Source: JABDOU01 sp041567895
GTDB taxonomy: Bacteria > Actinomycetota > Acidimicrobiia > Spongiisociales > SHLN01
Direction: 5' to 3'
DNA length: 64,000 nucleotides
Assembly (NCBI GenBank): GCA_041567895.1
Contig: JBFGAX010000003.1
Location: 1-64,000 of the forward strand
Position 1 is the stretch's first letter. Each line of letters opens with the position of its first letter. Below are positions 33,609-43,083 of this stretch, in pieces. The notes below the pieces were generated by a model. The model worked only from the letters and a program-made list of their open reading frames with translations. It ran no database searches and was not told the origin of the DNA. A program made the translations under genes and the position numbers.

Positions 33609-33976
33609 GCGCTCGCACACGTTCACGGAGTCTTGGAGCAGCCGGTTCCCGAGTTCTCCCGAGGCCGAGGCTCGTTCCCGGCACGGGTGCCAGGGGGATC
33701 GGGCTCAGCCAAGGGCTTGTCGCGTACGGGTGGATCTTTGTGGCCAGCTTGATCGGCCTCACGCTCTTTTTCGGTGTCATCTACGCGAGAGTGTTCCTCG
33801 ACAAGTCTGCCTTCGAAATCGCCGATCTACAGGTAGAGATCAGACAGCAACAGCAGCTGAATCAACAGCTGCATCTACAAGTGGCCGAACTCGAGGCGCC
33901 CGGGCGGGTCTTCGATGCAGCCACCCGACTCGGGCTTCTTCATCCGGAGATGCCCCCGACCGTGATCGAGAACTGA
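33605..33976 (+). CDS. ftsL: FtsL-like divisome protein
   Basis: A 123-residue bitopic protein with a basic cytoplasmic N-terminus (about 38 residues) and one transmembrane helix (YGWIFVASLIGLTLFFGVIY). An extracytoplasmic coiled coil rich in glutamine and leucine follows (LQVEIRQQQQLNQQLHLQV). The final segment APGRVFDAATRLGLLHPE is typical of FtsL/DivIC-type proteins that bind FtsQ and activate FtsWI. Overlap with rsmH and position before ftsI support the call, since FtsL is poorly conserved in sequence. Confidence 0.85.
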   Translation: MSARTRSRSLGAAGSRVLPRPRLVPGTGARGIGLSQGLVAYGWIFVASLIGLTLFFGVIYARVFLDKSAFEIADLQVEIRQQQQLNQQLHLQVAELEAPGRVFDAATRLGLLHPEMPPTVIEN

Positions 33977-34047
33977 TGAACGGACCATGCGCTGTTGTCC
34001 GGCTGCGAGGTACGTCATTGGGGTCGGTCCGGGTAAGGACGTAGGAC

Positions 34048-35736
34048 GTGGGGCGCCGTTTGACGCGCCCGGGGGTCAAGCGGACGCTCGGAGTCGCGTT
34101 CCTGCTGGCGATTGGTTGGTTGTATGTCGGCTTGAGAGTTTTCGACCTGCAAGCCGTTCAAGCCTCCGAGCTCGAATCTCAGGCCCTGGGGCAGAGATTT
34201 CGGCAGGTCGAACTCGCTGCTGATCGGGGTGCAATTCTGGATCGCAACGGCAGGGAACTCGCTGTCACAGTCGATGCGTCAACCATCTATGCCAATCCGA
34301 GCGAGATACCGGATGCGGGAGCTGTTGCCGGAGTGCTTTCGGCAGTTCTCGGGATCCCGCGCGGTGAGTTGGTCGAAGATCTCAGCAGGGAATCCAGTTT
34401 TGTCTACCTTGCACGGAAGGTCGATCCGAACGTTGCTAGCACTGTGATGAATCTCAAGCTTCCGGGCACCGACCAGCGGATCCCCGGGGTATACGTGCTG
34501 AGCGAGGCTGCCAGGGCATATCCCGCCGGGCCCCTGGCGGCTCAAGTACTCGGTTTTGTCGGTATGGACAACGAAGGTCTCGAAGGTCTCGAGCTCACGT
34601 ACGAGGAAACGTTGCGCGGCACACCCGGCATGTTGGAATTCGAGCGAGCGCGGGACGGCAAAATCATCCCGCAAGCCGATTTCAAGAGAACCGAGGCGGT
34701 TCCCGGCCAGGATGTCGTCACCTCTCTCGATAGTGAGATCCAATTCTTCGTCGAGCAGCGAGTGACACAAGCGCTGACCGAAACAGGTGCGAAGGCAGTG
34801 ACCGCGGTTGTCCTCGACACCGAAACGTTTGAGATTCTGGCGATGGCGAGTGCACCGACCTTTGATCCGAGATCGATTGACGCCACCGACGCTGAACATC
34901 GTCGAAATCGCGCGGTCACCGATACCTACGAGCCCGGTTCGACCCAAAAGCTGATAACGATCTCAGCAGCAATCGAAGAGGGCGTCGTGTCGCCCGACAC
35001 GGAGTTCGTCGTTGAAGATCGAATGACCGTCGTCGACCGTGAATACCGGGACTACAAGCCGCACGAAACTTGGGTGCTGAGCACGAGCGACATCGTGACG
35101 CGTTCCTCGAACGTGGGAACCATTCACATATGGGAAAAGCTCGGGGATGAGCGTCTCGAGGGGTACCTGCGTCGTTTCGGTCTGGGATTCCCGACCGGTC
35201 TCGTGTTTCCAGGAGAGTCACGGGGTGTCGTCAGGCCTGTATCCGAATGGTGTGAATCGTGTGGAGCATCCACCTCGATCGGTTACCGGGTTTCTGTCAC
35301 GCCACTTCAGATGACGGCGGTCTTTGCAACCATTGCCAACGATGGGGTGAGACTCACTCCTTCGTTGATACGGGATGCACCATCGTCCGAACCTGTGGAT
35401 GTGGTCACGGCTGCGACAGCCGAGACGATGCGGTCGATGTTGGCTCGTGTGGTGGCCGAAGGGACGGGGAAAGCCGCCGCGATCCCGGGCTATGCGGTCG
35501 GAGGCAAGACCGGCACTACCCGTATTTTTGACACGTCCCTCGGCGAGTACGGCGATGACGTGATGGCCAGCTTCATCGGCATCGGTCCGATCGCCGATGC
35601 CCGCCTGGCGGTCGGCGTCTTTGTCGATTCCCCGCAGGCGCCGGAGAACCCGACAGGAGGCGAGGTAGCCGCTCCGGTATTTGCTGACATCATGCAGTTC
35701 TCTTTCCATCGGCTCGGTATCGGCGCCACGCAATGA
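34048..35736 (+). CDS. ftsI: Septal peptidoglycan transpeptidase FtsI (class B PBP)
   Basis: The 562-residue protein cross-links septal peptidoglycan. It has a short basic N-terminus, one membrane helix (about residues 13-33), a dimerisation domain with DRGAILDRNGRELAVT, and a transpeptidase domain with S298-TQ-K301, SSN at 353-355 and K487-TGT. No PASTA repeats are present. The start is GTG at 34048, after TAGGAC; 71 bases separate it from ftsL, the largest gap in the murein part of the cluster. It overlaps murE by 4 bases. Confidence 0.96.
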   Translation: MGRRLTRPGVKRTLGVAFLLAIGWLYVGLRVFDLQAVQASELESQALGQRFRQVELAADRGAILDRNGRELAVTVDASTIYANPSEIPDAGAVAGVLSAVLGIPRGELVEDLSRESSFVYLARKVDPNVASTVMNLKLPGTDQRIPGVYVLSEAARAYPAGPLAAQVLGFVGMDNEGLEGLELTYEETLRGTPGMLEFERARDGKIIPQADFKRTEAVPGQDVVTSLDSEIQFFVEQRVTQALTETGAKAVTAVVLDTETFEILAMASAPTFDPRSIDATDAEHRRNRAVTDTYEPGSTQKLITISAAIEEGVVSPDTEFVVEDRMTVVDREYRDYKPHETWVLSTSDIVTRSSNVGTIHIWEKLGDERLEGYLRRFGLGFPTGLVFPGESRGVVRPVSEWCESCGASTSIGYRVSVTPLQMTAVFATIANDGVRLTPSLIRDAPSSEPVDVVTAATAETMRSMLARVVAEGTGKAAAIPGYAVGGKTGTTRIFDTSLGEYGDDVMASFIGIGPIADARLAVGVFVDSPQAPENPTGGEVAAPVFADIMQFSFHRLGIGATQ

Positions 35737-37238
35737 ATGCCGGTCTCACGGCCGGAGAGTTGGCGAACGACCTCGATGCCAACCTGGTCGGAGACCCCGG
35801 TGTCCTGCTAACCGATGTCACCCACGATTCCAGATCTACAGCTCCCGGGTCGCTGTTCGTCGCTATCAGGGGACTGCAGGTCGACGGGCACGCATATGTC
35901 GATGCGGCCATTGCACGTGGAGCTTCAGCCGTTTGCGTCGAACGTGCACCGGCATCATCGACGGTTCCGGTGCTGATCGTCGGTGATAGCCGCAAGGCCC
36001 TGGGACCTGCCGCCAGTGCCGTGCACGGACACCCGAGTCGCAGTTTGAGCGTTGTCGGAGTCACCGGCACCAACGGAAAGACCACCGTCACCCACATGGT
36101 TGGAGCGATTGTCGATGCCGCCGATGGAGTCGCTGGTGTCATCGGAACGGTCGGTGGTCGAATGGGTGAGACACCTATCGACTCTGGTCGCACGACACCC
36201 GAGGCGAGCGATTTCCAACGTCTCCTGCGGCGTATGGTCGACAACGGCGTCACCGTGGTGGCGACAGAGGTTTCCTCGCATGCCATGACGTTGCATAGGG
36301 TTGACGGGACCAGGTTTTCGATCGTGGCCTTCACGGGCCTGAGCCAGGATCATCTGGATTTCCACGGTGACATGGATGCGTACTTTCGAGCAAAAGCAAC
36401 CCTCTTCGATGCCACGTTCAGCGAACGTGCTGTGATCAACGTCGACGACGCGTGGGGCGCAAGACTTTTGGAATCCTCAGATCTACACGCTTTACGAGTA
36501 GGAGTCGACGTGTTTGCGTCCGATCATGAAGAACGACCCGGCCATTCTGGCTTCACCTTGAACATCCCCGGTGGTTCGCATCCAGTGCGGTTACCCATGG
36601 GTGGCCGATTCAACGTCACAAATGCGGTCATCGCGGCAGCCATCAGCCTCGAACTCGGCTTTGGTATCGATGCAATTGTCGCCGGTCTGGAAAACATGCC
36701 AACGATCCCGGGAAGATTCGAGAAGATCCCTGACCCGTATGGGCGGCACGTGTTTGTCGATTACGCCCACACGCCGGACGGAGTCAGGCAGGCCATAGCG
36801 TCAGCGGCCCATCTCACCGATGGCAAGGTCGTAGCCGTGGTTGGAGCAGCCGGAGATCGAGACACGGCGAAGAGGCCTCTGATGGGGAGAGCAGCAGCGA
36901 CCGCCGACGTTGCAGTCATCACCTCAGACAATCCTCGTAGCGAGCGACCGGAGGACATCATCAGTGAGGTGATCGGTGGCGTACCAGAAAGCTCACAGTT
37001 CCACGTCGAACCTGATCGACGAGCCGCAATCAGGTGGGCGATCGAGCAGAGCAGTGCGGATGACATTGTGCTGGTGCTCGGAAAAGGACACGAAAGCGGC
37101 CAGGAGTTCGCAAGCGAAACCGTGCCGTTTGACGATCGAGAGGTCACGGCCGAGGAACTTGCCGCGTGGCGGTCTGATCATGCACGTGCTTCCGTCTCTC
37201 CCCATGATTCTCCTACCGGTGGTGATGCCACATCATGA
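35733..37238 (+). CDS. murE: UDP-MurNAc-tripeptide ligase MurE
   Basis: MurE adds the third residue of the peptidoglycan stem peptide. The 501-residue protein has the Mur ligase ATP loop GVTGTNGKTTVTHM, the VSSHAMTLHRVDG segment and SDNPRSERPEDI. The DNPR form of that last motif is the known marker for meso-diaminopimelate as substrate, rather than lysine. Overlaps of 4 bases on both sides (ftsI, murF) point to coupled translation. Confidence 0.96.
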   Translation: MNAGLTAGELANDLDANLVGDPGVLLTDVTHDSRSTAPGSLFVAIRGLQVDGHAYVDAAIARGASAVCVERAPASSTVPVLIVGDSRKALGPAASAVHGHPSRSLSVVGVTGTNGKTTVTHMVGAIVDAADGVAGVIGTVGGRMGETPIDSGRTTPEASDFQRLLRRMVDNGVTVVATEVSSHAMTLHRVDGTRFSIVAFTGLSQDHLDFHGDMDAYFRAKATLFDATFSERAVINVDDAWGARLLESSDLHALRVGVDVFASDHEERPGHSGFTLNIPGGSHPVRLPMGGRFNVTNAVIAAAISLELGFGIDAIVAGLENMPTIPGRFEKIPDPYGRHVFVDYAHTPDGVRQAIASAAHLTDGKVVAVVGAAGDRDTAKRPLMGRAAATADVAVITSDNPRSERPEDIISEVIGGVPESSQFHVEPDRRAAIRWAIEQSSADDIVLVLGKGHESGQEFASETVPFDDREVTAEELAAWRSDHARASVSPHDSPTGGDATS

Positions 37239-38557
37239 GATGGACCGTGGATCACGTTGCAGGCATCGTCGGAGGTTTGGCCCGGTCGGCGGGCGTCATC
37301 ACGTCCGTCTCAACGGACTCTCGTCAGCCTGTCGATTCCGAAACTCTGTTCGTGGCGATCAGAGGTGACGTGCACGACGGACATGACTTCGTGGGCGAAG
37401 TCCTGCGGCGAGGCGTTGGTGCCGTCATCGTCGAAAAGGACAGCGGATCGCCGAAAGAGATCGTTGTGGACGACACCCTCGAGGCTCTTTCGAAGTTGGC
37501 ATCGGCAAGACGCATCGAGCTCGACATACCTGTGATAGGGATAACGGGCAGTTCGGGCAAGACCTCGACAAAAGACCTTGTGAGCTCGGTTCTCGGGCCG
37601 GATGCTCATGCCTCGCCCAGGTCTTTCAACAACGAGATCGGTGTGCCGTTGACGATCCTCGGGACGCCGGACTCGGCCGCATATCTCGTGATTGAAGTCG
37701 GTAGCAGGGGACGGGGTCACATTGAGAATCTGGTCGACGTCATCGAGCCGACAATGGCAATCATCACGACCATCGGTGTCGCGCACTCGGAGTTTCTCAA
37801 AAGCGAATCCGATGTGCGGAGCGCAAAGTTCGAACTGGCAATCGGTACGATCGGTCCGCTCATTTTGCCGGCCGGCGATACCGAGCTCATCGGCATGGCA
37901 GCGGGGCGAGACGTCGTCACGTTTGGAAGTGAGACATCCTCTCCGAACGGAGCCGATTATTGGGCAACGGATGTTCGCCTCGACGAGATCGGCCGTGTCG
38001 CGTTCCGCATGGTGACCCCAACAGGATCGTTTCCGGTTCATCTCGGAGTATCCGGCTTGCACAACGCCCACAATGCGGCAGCCGCCATCGCGGCTGGTCA
38101 CCTCTGTGGCGTTGATGATCCGATCATTGCCGAACGCCTTCAGCGGGCAGCTCTGTCGCCGTGGAGAATGGAGGTTCATCCCGGTCGATACACCGTCGTC
38201 AACGACAGCTACAACGCCAATCCCCAAAGCATGGCTTCGGCGCTGGAAACGGTCGCCGCCATGGGAGGGCGGCCGGTGGCGATACTCGGAGCCATGGAGG
38301 AACTGGGTGACCGTGAAGCGTCTGACCACGTTGCAATCGGAGACCTGGCGCGATCACTTGGATTCAAGATCGTCGGCATAGGTGCGGATCGTGGATACCG
38401 GCCCGATATCACGTTCGAGACGATCGAGGATGCGGTAGCCGGGGTGCGAGAAATCATCGCATCAGACGACATCGTATTGATAAAGGCGAGTCGCGCCGCC
38501 GGACTCGAACGTCTTGCCGCAGTACTCATTGCGGACCTGGAGGAGGCCCGCACGTGA
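37235..38557 (+). CDS. murF: UDP-MurNAc-tripeptide:D-Ala-D-Ala ligase MurF
   Basis: MurF adds D-Ala-D-Ala to complete the pentapeptide precursor. The 440-residue protein has an N-terminal Mur domain with VSTDSRQPVDSETLFVAIRG, the ATP loop GITGSSGKTSTKDLV, SFNNEIGVPLTIL and the C-terminal VVNDSYNANPQSM. It overlaps murE and mraY by 4 bases each. Confidence 0.95.
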   Translation: MRWTVDHVAGIVGGLARSAGVITSVSTDSRQPVDSETLFVAIRGDVHDGHDFVGEVLRRGVGAVIVEKDSGSPKEIVVDDTLEALSKLASARRIELDIPVIGITGSSGKTSTKDLVSSVLGPDAHASPRSFNNEIGVPLTILGTPDSAAYLVIEVGSRGRGHIENLVDVIEPTMAIITTIGVAHSEFLKSESDVRSAKFELAIGTIGPLILPAGDTELIGMAAGRDVVTFGSETSSPNGADYWATDVRLDEIGRVAFRMVTPTGSFPVHLGVSGLHNAHNAAAAIAAGHLCGVDDPIIAERLQRAALSPWRMEVHPGRYTVVNDSYNANPQSMASALETVAAMGGRPVAILGAMEELGDREASDHVAIGDLARSLGFKIVGIGADRGYRPDITFETIEDAVAGVREIIASDDIVLIKASRAAGLERLAAVLIADLEEART

Positions 38558-39603
38558 TCGGCCTGCTCATTGCAGCGGTCATCGCCTCCACGGTGGGCTT
38601 CGGATTGATGCCGCTCACCATCCGCCGACTGCGCGAACGAGGCATCGGCCAGTTCATCCAGGAAGACGTCGAGGGTCATGCTCACAAACACGGCACACCA
38701 ACGATGGGTGGCCTCGTGATCATCCTCGCCGCCGTGATCGGATACCTCGTCGCCCACCTGAGGATTTGGGTGCCCGGAGAAGGGTTCACATTCGAGACCA
38801 GGGTCTTTTCGCCGGAAGGTCTGCTGGCTGTCTGGGCGTTCCTGGGCATGGGCCTGATCGGCTTCGTCGACGACTATCAGAAGGTGAGCCAGAGTCGCAA
38901 CCTGGGGCTATCCAAACGCTGGAAGTTTCTTGGTCAGCTTCTCATCTCGGGTGTCTTCGCAGCGGGAGCGGTCACGGCAGGAATCCCAACCGAGATCTCC
39001 TTCACCAGAACGCTCGGATTCGACCTCGGCTGGTTCTATGTGATCTGGGTGCTCCTGCTCCTGGTGGCCATGGCCAACGCGGTCAACTTCACCGATGGGT
39101 TGGACGGGCTCGTGGCGGGATCCGGGTCCCTCGTGCTCGGCGCGTTCGTGATCGTGGGATTCTGGCAGTTCCGTCACGAGGATTTCTACGGCGTGTCGGG
39201 CGCGCTCGATCTCGGAATCTTCGCCGCTGCTGTCCTCGGAGCCACGCTGGCGTTTCTCTGGTACAACGCCGCCCCGGCCGAGGTCTTCATGGGAGACGTC
39301 GGATCAAACGCTCTTGGAGGCGCGATAGCCGCGTTGGCGCTGCTCACAAACACCCATCTGCTGGTAGTGATACTCGGCGGACTTTACGTATTGGAAGCCA
39401 GCTCCGTCGTGCTGCAGATCGTCTCCTTCCGATGGTTTGGAACGCGCATATTTCGCATGGCGCCCATCCATCATCACTTTGAGCTGAAAGGATGGCCAGA
39501 AACCACCGTGATCATTCGGTTTTGGATTCTGGCCGGGATCGGCGTCGCCATCGGACTCGGCATCTTCTACGGCGATTTTGTTGCCAATGAGGGTCTTCAG
39601 TGA
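38554..39603 (+). CDS. mraY: Phospho-MurNAc-pentapeptide transferase MraY
   Basis: An integral membrane enzyme with about ten helices that makes lipid I from UDP-MurNAc-pentapeptide and undecaprenyl phosphate. AHKHGTPTMGG, IGFVDDYQKV, NFTDGLDGL and APIHHHFELKGWPE carry the conserved acidic and histidine residues at the cytoplasmic face. The 349-residue length is normal. The start is GTG in a GTGA overlap with murF. Confidence 0.96.
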   Translation: MIGLLIAAVIASTVGFGLMPLTIRRLRERGIGQFIQEDVEGHAHKHGTPTMGGLVIILAAVIGYLVAHLRIWVPGEGFTFETRVFSPEGLLAVWAFLGMGLIGFVDDYQKVSQSRNLGLSKRWKFLGQLLISGVFAAGAVTAGIPTEISFTRTLGFDLGWFYVIWVLLLLVAMANAVNFTDGLDGLVAGSGSLVLGAFVIVGFWQFRHEDFYGVSGALDLGIFAAAVLGATLAFLWYNAAPAEVFMGDVGSNALGGAIAALALLTNTHLLVVILGGLYVLEASSVVLQIVSFRWFGTRIFRMAPIHHHFELKGWPETTVIIRFWILAGIGVAIGLGIFYGDFVANEGLQ

Positions 39604-40871
39604 GTTTGCTGGTCGTTGGTGCAGGCGTCAGCGGTATGGCGGCTGCGGGCCTGGCAACCAGGCTGGGGACCCCCGTCACCGTGTTCGACAGCTCGCCGGA
39701 TTCCCTGGAGCGTGCGGCCGAGTCGGGCTATGCGACGGTCGGCCCTGATTGGGATTCGGCTTTCCTTTCTGGGTTTGACGAATACGTGATCAGCCCCGGT
39801 ATACCGCCCTGGTCCGAGATCGGTCGTGATGCTGTTGGAGCTATTTCTGAAATCGAGTATGGCTTCAGGCACACCACGACTCCCATCATCGCTGTCACCG
39901 GAACGAACGGAAAGACGACCGTGACGGGAGCGACGGCCGGCATCCTGTCCGCGAACGGCGTCGATGCGGTCGCGTGCGGCAACATAGGGTTGGCGCTGAG
40001 CGACGTAGCCGACCAGCCGCGGGACGTTCTCGTGGTTGAGGTTTCGAGCTTTCAGCTGCACGCCATCCGTTCGTTCCGTCCTGATATAGCGGTGATACTC
40101 AATGTGGCTCCTGATCATCTCGATTGGCATGGATCCTTTGAGGCTTATGCAGCCGCCAAGGGTCGCATAACGGAGAACCAGACAATCGATGACATCTGCA
40201 TTGCAAATAAAAACGACCCGGTTGTTCGTGAGCTGGTGGCCTTCACTGCGGCGACCGTCGAGCTCGTTGAAGCGGCGGCACTCGTGCAGGTTGACGGCTC
40301 GACGATTGAACTCCCGGAGGCCCTGGATGCTGCGTTCTCGCTAGATCTGGTTGCGGCAATTCGTGCGGCGTCACACTTCACGATCAAACCGGAACCGACC
40401 CAAACCTGGATTGAGGGGTTCGAGACCGGACCTCACCGTCGCCAACTCGTTGAAGTCCTCGACGGCGTTGCGTATGTCAATGATTCAAAGGCCACCAACC
40501 CCCATGCCGCTTCCATGTCCGTGCTTGCATATCCGGGTGCGGTCGTCATCGCGGGAGGAAGAAATAAAAACCTCGATCTCACGCCGCTGGTGGACGCCAA
40601 ACCGCAGGCAGTCGTTGCCATTGGCGAAGCTGCGGATGAATTGCTTGGTATCGCCGCCCGGTCCCGCATCGAGGCGATAGCTGCACATGACATGCGAGAT
40701 GCCGTGCGGAAAGCCGCCGATCTGGCGCGCCCCGGGGATACCGTTTTGCTGGCACCGGGCTGCACGAGCTTCGATATGTACGAGAATTACCAGGTTCGTG
40801 GCGAAGACTTTGCCCGTGAGGTGCGCGATTTGGCGGGTCGGTCCAACGACTCCAGGCAGGAGCAACCATGA
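39600..40871 (+). CDS. murD: UDP-MurNAc-L-alanine:D-glutamate ligase MurD
   Basis: MurD adds D-glutamate to UDP-MurNAc-L-Ala. The 423-residue protein begins with a Rossmann-like domain (LLVVGAGVSGMAAAGLA), followed by GVTGTNGKTTVTGA-type ATP loop at about residue 98, LNVAPDHLDWHGSFEAY and the C-terminal APGCTSFDMYENYQVRG. The start is GTG in a GTGA overlap with mraY; it overlaps ftsW by 4 bases. Confidence 0.95.
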   Translation: MSLLVVGAGVSGMAAAGLATRLGTPVTVFDSSPDSLERAAESGYATVGPDWDSAFLSGFDEYVISPGIPPWSEIGRDAVGAISEIEYGFRHTTTPIIAVTGTNGKTTVTGATAGILSANGVDAVACGNIGLALSDVADQPRDVLVVEVSSFQLHAIRSFRPDIAVILNVAPDHLDWHGSFEAYAAAKGRITENQTIDDICIANKNDPVVRELVAFTAATVELVEAAALVQVDGSTIELPEALDAAFSLDLVAAIRAASHFTIKPEPTQTWIEGFETGPHRRQLVEVLDGVAYVNDSKATNPHAASMSVLAYPGAVVIAGGRNKNLDLTPLVDAKPQAVVAIGEAADELLGIAARSRIEAIAAHDMRDAVRKAADLARPGDTVLLAPGCTSFDMYENYQVRGEDFAREVRDLAGRSNDSRQEQP

Positions 40872-42013
40872 CGGTCACATCGATAACGCGCAAACGTGCC
40901 GAGCAGATCGCGGCGGACCATGACGTTTTGACGCGCAGGCGATCACTCGCTCTGCTCCTCGCTCCCGTGGCACTGCTGTTGCTGATCGGACTCGGAGCCT
41001 TGTTGTCGGCAAGCAGCGTCGAAGCGCTCGAGCGTTTCGGCGACAGTCTCTATTACTTTCGACGACAGACGATGTGGTTGGGGGCCGGTCTGATCGCACT
41101 CGTCGTTACCGCGAGAGTTCCCTATCGGTTGTATCAACGTTGGGCAATTCCGATTTTGGCCGTATCGCTGATCGGGCTGGTCGCGGTGCTGCTCGTGGGA
41201 ATAGTCGGCGGCGGCTCGCGGCGGTGGTTGGCGATAGGCCCCGTGACCATTCAACCGTCTGAGTTTTCCAAGTTCGCGGTGATCGTGTTCTTGTCAGCGG
41301 TCATGATTCGCAAAGGCGACCGCGCTAACGACTATCGACATTTCTTTGGTCCGGTCATCGCCTCGGTCGGGATTTCCGGATTGTTGCTCTTGACCCAGCC
41401 TGATCTCGGCACCGCGATGATGCTTTCCTTCGCAGCCCTTGCGGTCCTCCTCGTGAGCGGAGCCCCTCTTCGGTATGTGGGTGGGTTGATTGCTGCTGGA
41501 TCTCTCGTCGTACTGATCTCTGTTTGGCGGTTCTCCTATCAATTCGATCGCATCATGGCGTTCGTGGACCCGTTCGCCGACGCGACCGGCGACGGATACC
41601 AACCGGTGCAGGCGATGTACGCGCTCGGAACCGGCGGATGGTTTGGCATCGGACTTGGTGAGAGCCGGGCGAGGTGGGCCTATCTGCCGGAAGCTCACAC
41701 CGACTTCATTTTTGCCATCATCGGCGAGGAGATGGGGCTGATCGGCGCACTCGGGGTCATCCTGCTGTTCGCAACGTTCACGGTCGGCGGCATCGTCATT
41801 GCGATACGGGCGAAAGATTTGTTCGGCCGCTGCCTGGCGGTTGGCATCGTTGCATGGATCGGAGGTCAGGCCATCATCAACATCGGTGCAGTCACGGGGG
41901 CTTTGCCGATTACGGGTATCTCATTGCCATTCGTGTCATCAGGTGGTTCCGCCCTCATCGTGTCGCTTGCCGCGACCGGCGTATTGATGAATATCGCCCG
42001 CTCTGACTCTTGA
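40868..42013 (+). CDS. ftsW: Septal glycan polymerase FtsW (SEDS)
   Basis: A ten-helix SEDS protein that polymerises lipid II at the septum together with FtsI. Conserved segments are SRRWLAIGPVTIQPSEFSK, TQPDLGTAMML, YQPVQAMYALGTGGWFGIGLG and EAHTDFIFAIIGEEMGLIG. The C-terminal ISLPFVSSGGSALI is also conserved. The 381-residue length lacks the long cytoplasmic tails of mycobacterial FtsW. RodA is an alternative by sequence alone, but the position between murD and murG supports FtsW. Confidence 0.94.
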   Translation: MTVTSITRKRAEQIAADHDVLTRRRSLALLLAPVALLLLIGLGALLSASSVEALERFGDSLYYFRRQTMWLGAGLIALVVTARVPYRLYQRWAIPILAVSLIGLVAVLLVGIVGGGSRRWLAIGPVTIQPSEFSKFAVIVFLSAVMIRKGDRANDYRHFFGPVIASVGISGLLLLTQPDLGTAMMLSFAALAVLLVSGAPLRYVGGLIAAGSLVVLISVWRFSYQFDRIMAFVDPFADATGDGYQPVQAMYALGTGGWFGIGLGESRARWAYLPEAHTDFIFAIIGEEMGLIGALGVILLFATFTVGGIVIAIRAKDLFGRCLAVGIVAWIGGQAIINIGAVTGALPITGISLPFVSSGGSALIVSLAATGVLMNIARSDS

Positions 42014-43083
42014 CTTCTCCTATGGTGATCGCGATCGCTGCCGCCGGAACCGGTGGACATCTGTTTCCGGCTTTGGCAGTTGCCGATGTCCTGCGTGCCG
42101 GCGGTCATCACGTACTGTTCTTCGGAGGCAATCGGCTCGAAGCGACTGTTGTGCCCGACGCCGGATACCCGATCTTTTCGGTTCCAACCCGGGGGTTCAC
42201 CCGGGACTGGAAAGGAAACGTCGAAGCCATGGTCGACGTAGCCAAAGCAGCGCGCAGGCTACGCGATGTCATCCGAAGCGAAGCCGTCGATGCCATTCTC
42301 GCGATGGGCGGATACATCACAGGTCCCGCCGCTGTCGCCGCCTGCTGGAGCCGCATACCCCTTGTGGTGCACGAGCAAAACGCCAAAGCAGGCACGGCAA
42401 ATCGGTTGGCAGCTCCGTTCGCTCGTCGAGTGCTCGTAGCTTTTCAAAGCGCAACGGAAGACCTGCGCAGGGGCCAGGTGGTGGGTAACCCGCTGCGACC
42501 CGAGGTCCTCGTCGAGGTCGATCGCCAGGATGCACGGTTGCGCTATGGCATCGAACCTGGCCCGATGGTCGTCGGGATCACCGGAGGCTCTCAGGGAGCA
42601 CAGATACTCAATGAAGCTGTCGTTGCGCTCGTATCGGCGTGGTCGCACGACCCGATTGCGGTAGTGCACGTCACCGGTACCCGAAGCGACCTCAACCCGG
42701 TATCGAATCCTCTGGTCCAACACCATATTGTCGGTTTCGAGGATGAAATGGCCTACTTCTACGCAGCCTCGGATCTCGTCATCAGCAGGGCCGGCGCTTT
42801 GACTGTGTCTGAGCTCGCGGCCACGTCGTCACCGGCAATTCTGGTTCCCTACTCGTTCGGCTCGGCCTCCCACCAGGCAGAGAACGCGAGCGTCCTTGTC
42901 GAGGCCGGTGGAGGTATCGCATTGAGCCAGGATGAACTCGACCGATTGCCAGGGATGGTCGCCGATCTCCTTGGCGATCCCGATAGCCTCTCGCGGATTG
43001 CACGAGCGGCAGGAACGGTCGCCGTCAGGGATGCTGCCGACCAGGTAGCAATGATCGTCCTGGAAGAGGCGGCTCGTGGCTGA
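42010..43083 (+). CDS. murG: Lipid II synthase MurG
   Basis: MurG transfers GlcNAc from UDP-GlcNAc to lipid I at the inner face of the membrane. The GT28 protein has AAAGTGGHLFPALAVADVL at the N-terminus, VGITGGSQGAQILN at mid-protein and DLVISRAGALTVSELAA in the donor-binding half. Translation may start at TTG 42010, in a TTGA overlap with ftsW, or at ATG 42022. The end overlaps murC by 8 bases. Confidence 0.95.
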   Translation: MTSPMVIAIAAAGTGGHLFPALAVADVLRAGGHHVLFFGGNRLEATVVPDAGYPIFSVPTRGFTRDWKGNVEAMVDVAKAARRLRDVIRSEAVDAILAMGGYITGPAAVAACWSRIPLVVHEQNAKAGTANRLAAPFARRVLVAFQSATEDLRRGQVVGNPLRPEVLVEVDRQDARLRYGIEPGPMVVGITGGSQGAQILNEAVVALVSAWSHDPIAVVHVTGTRSDLNPVSNPLVQHHIVGFEDEMAYFYAASDLVISRAGALTVSELAATSSPAILVPYSFGSASHQAENASVLVEAGGGIALSQDELDRLPGMVADLLGDPDSLSRIARAAGTVAVRDAADQVAMIVLEEAARG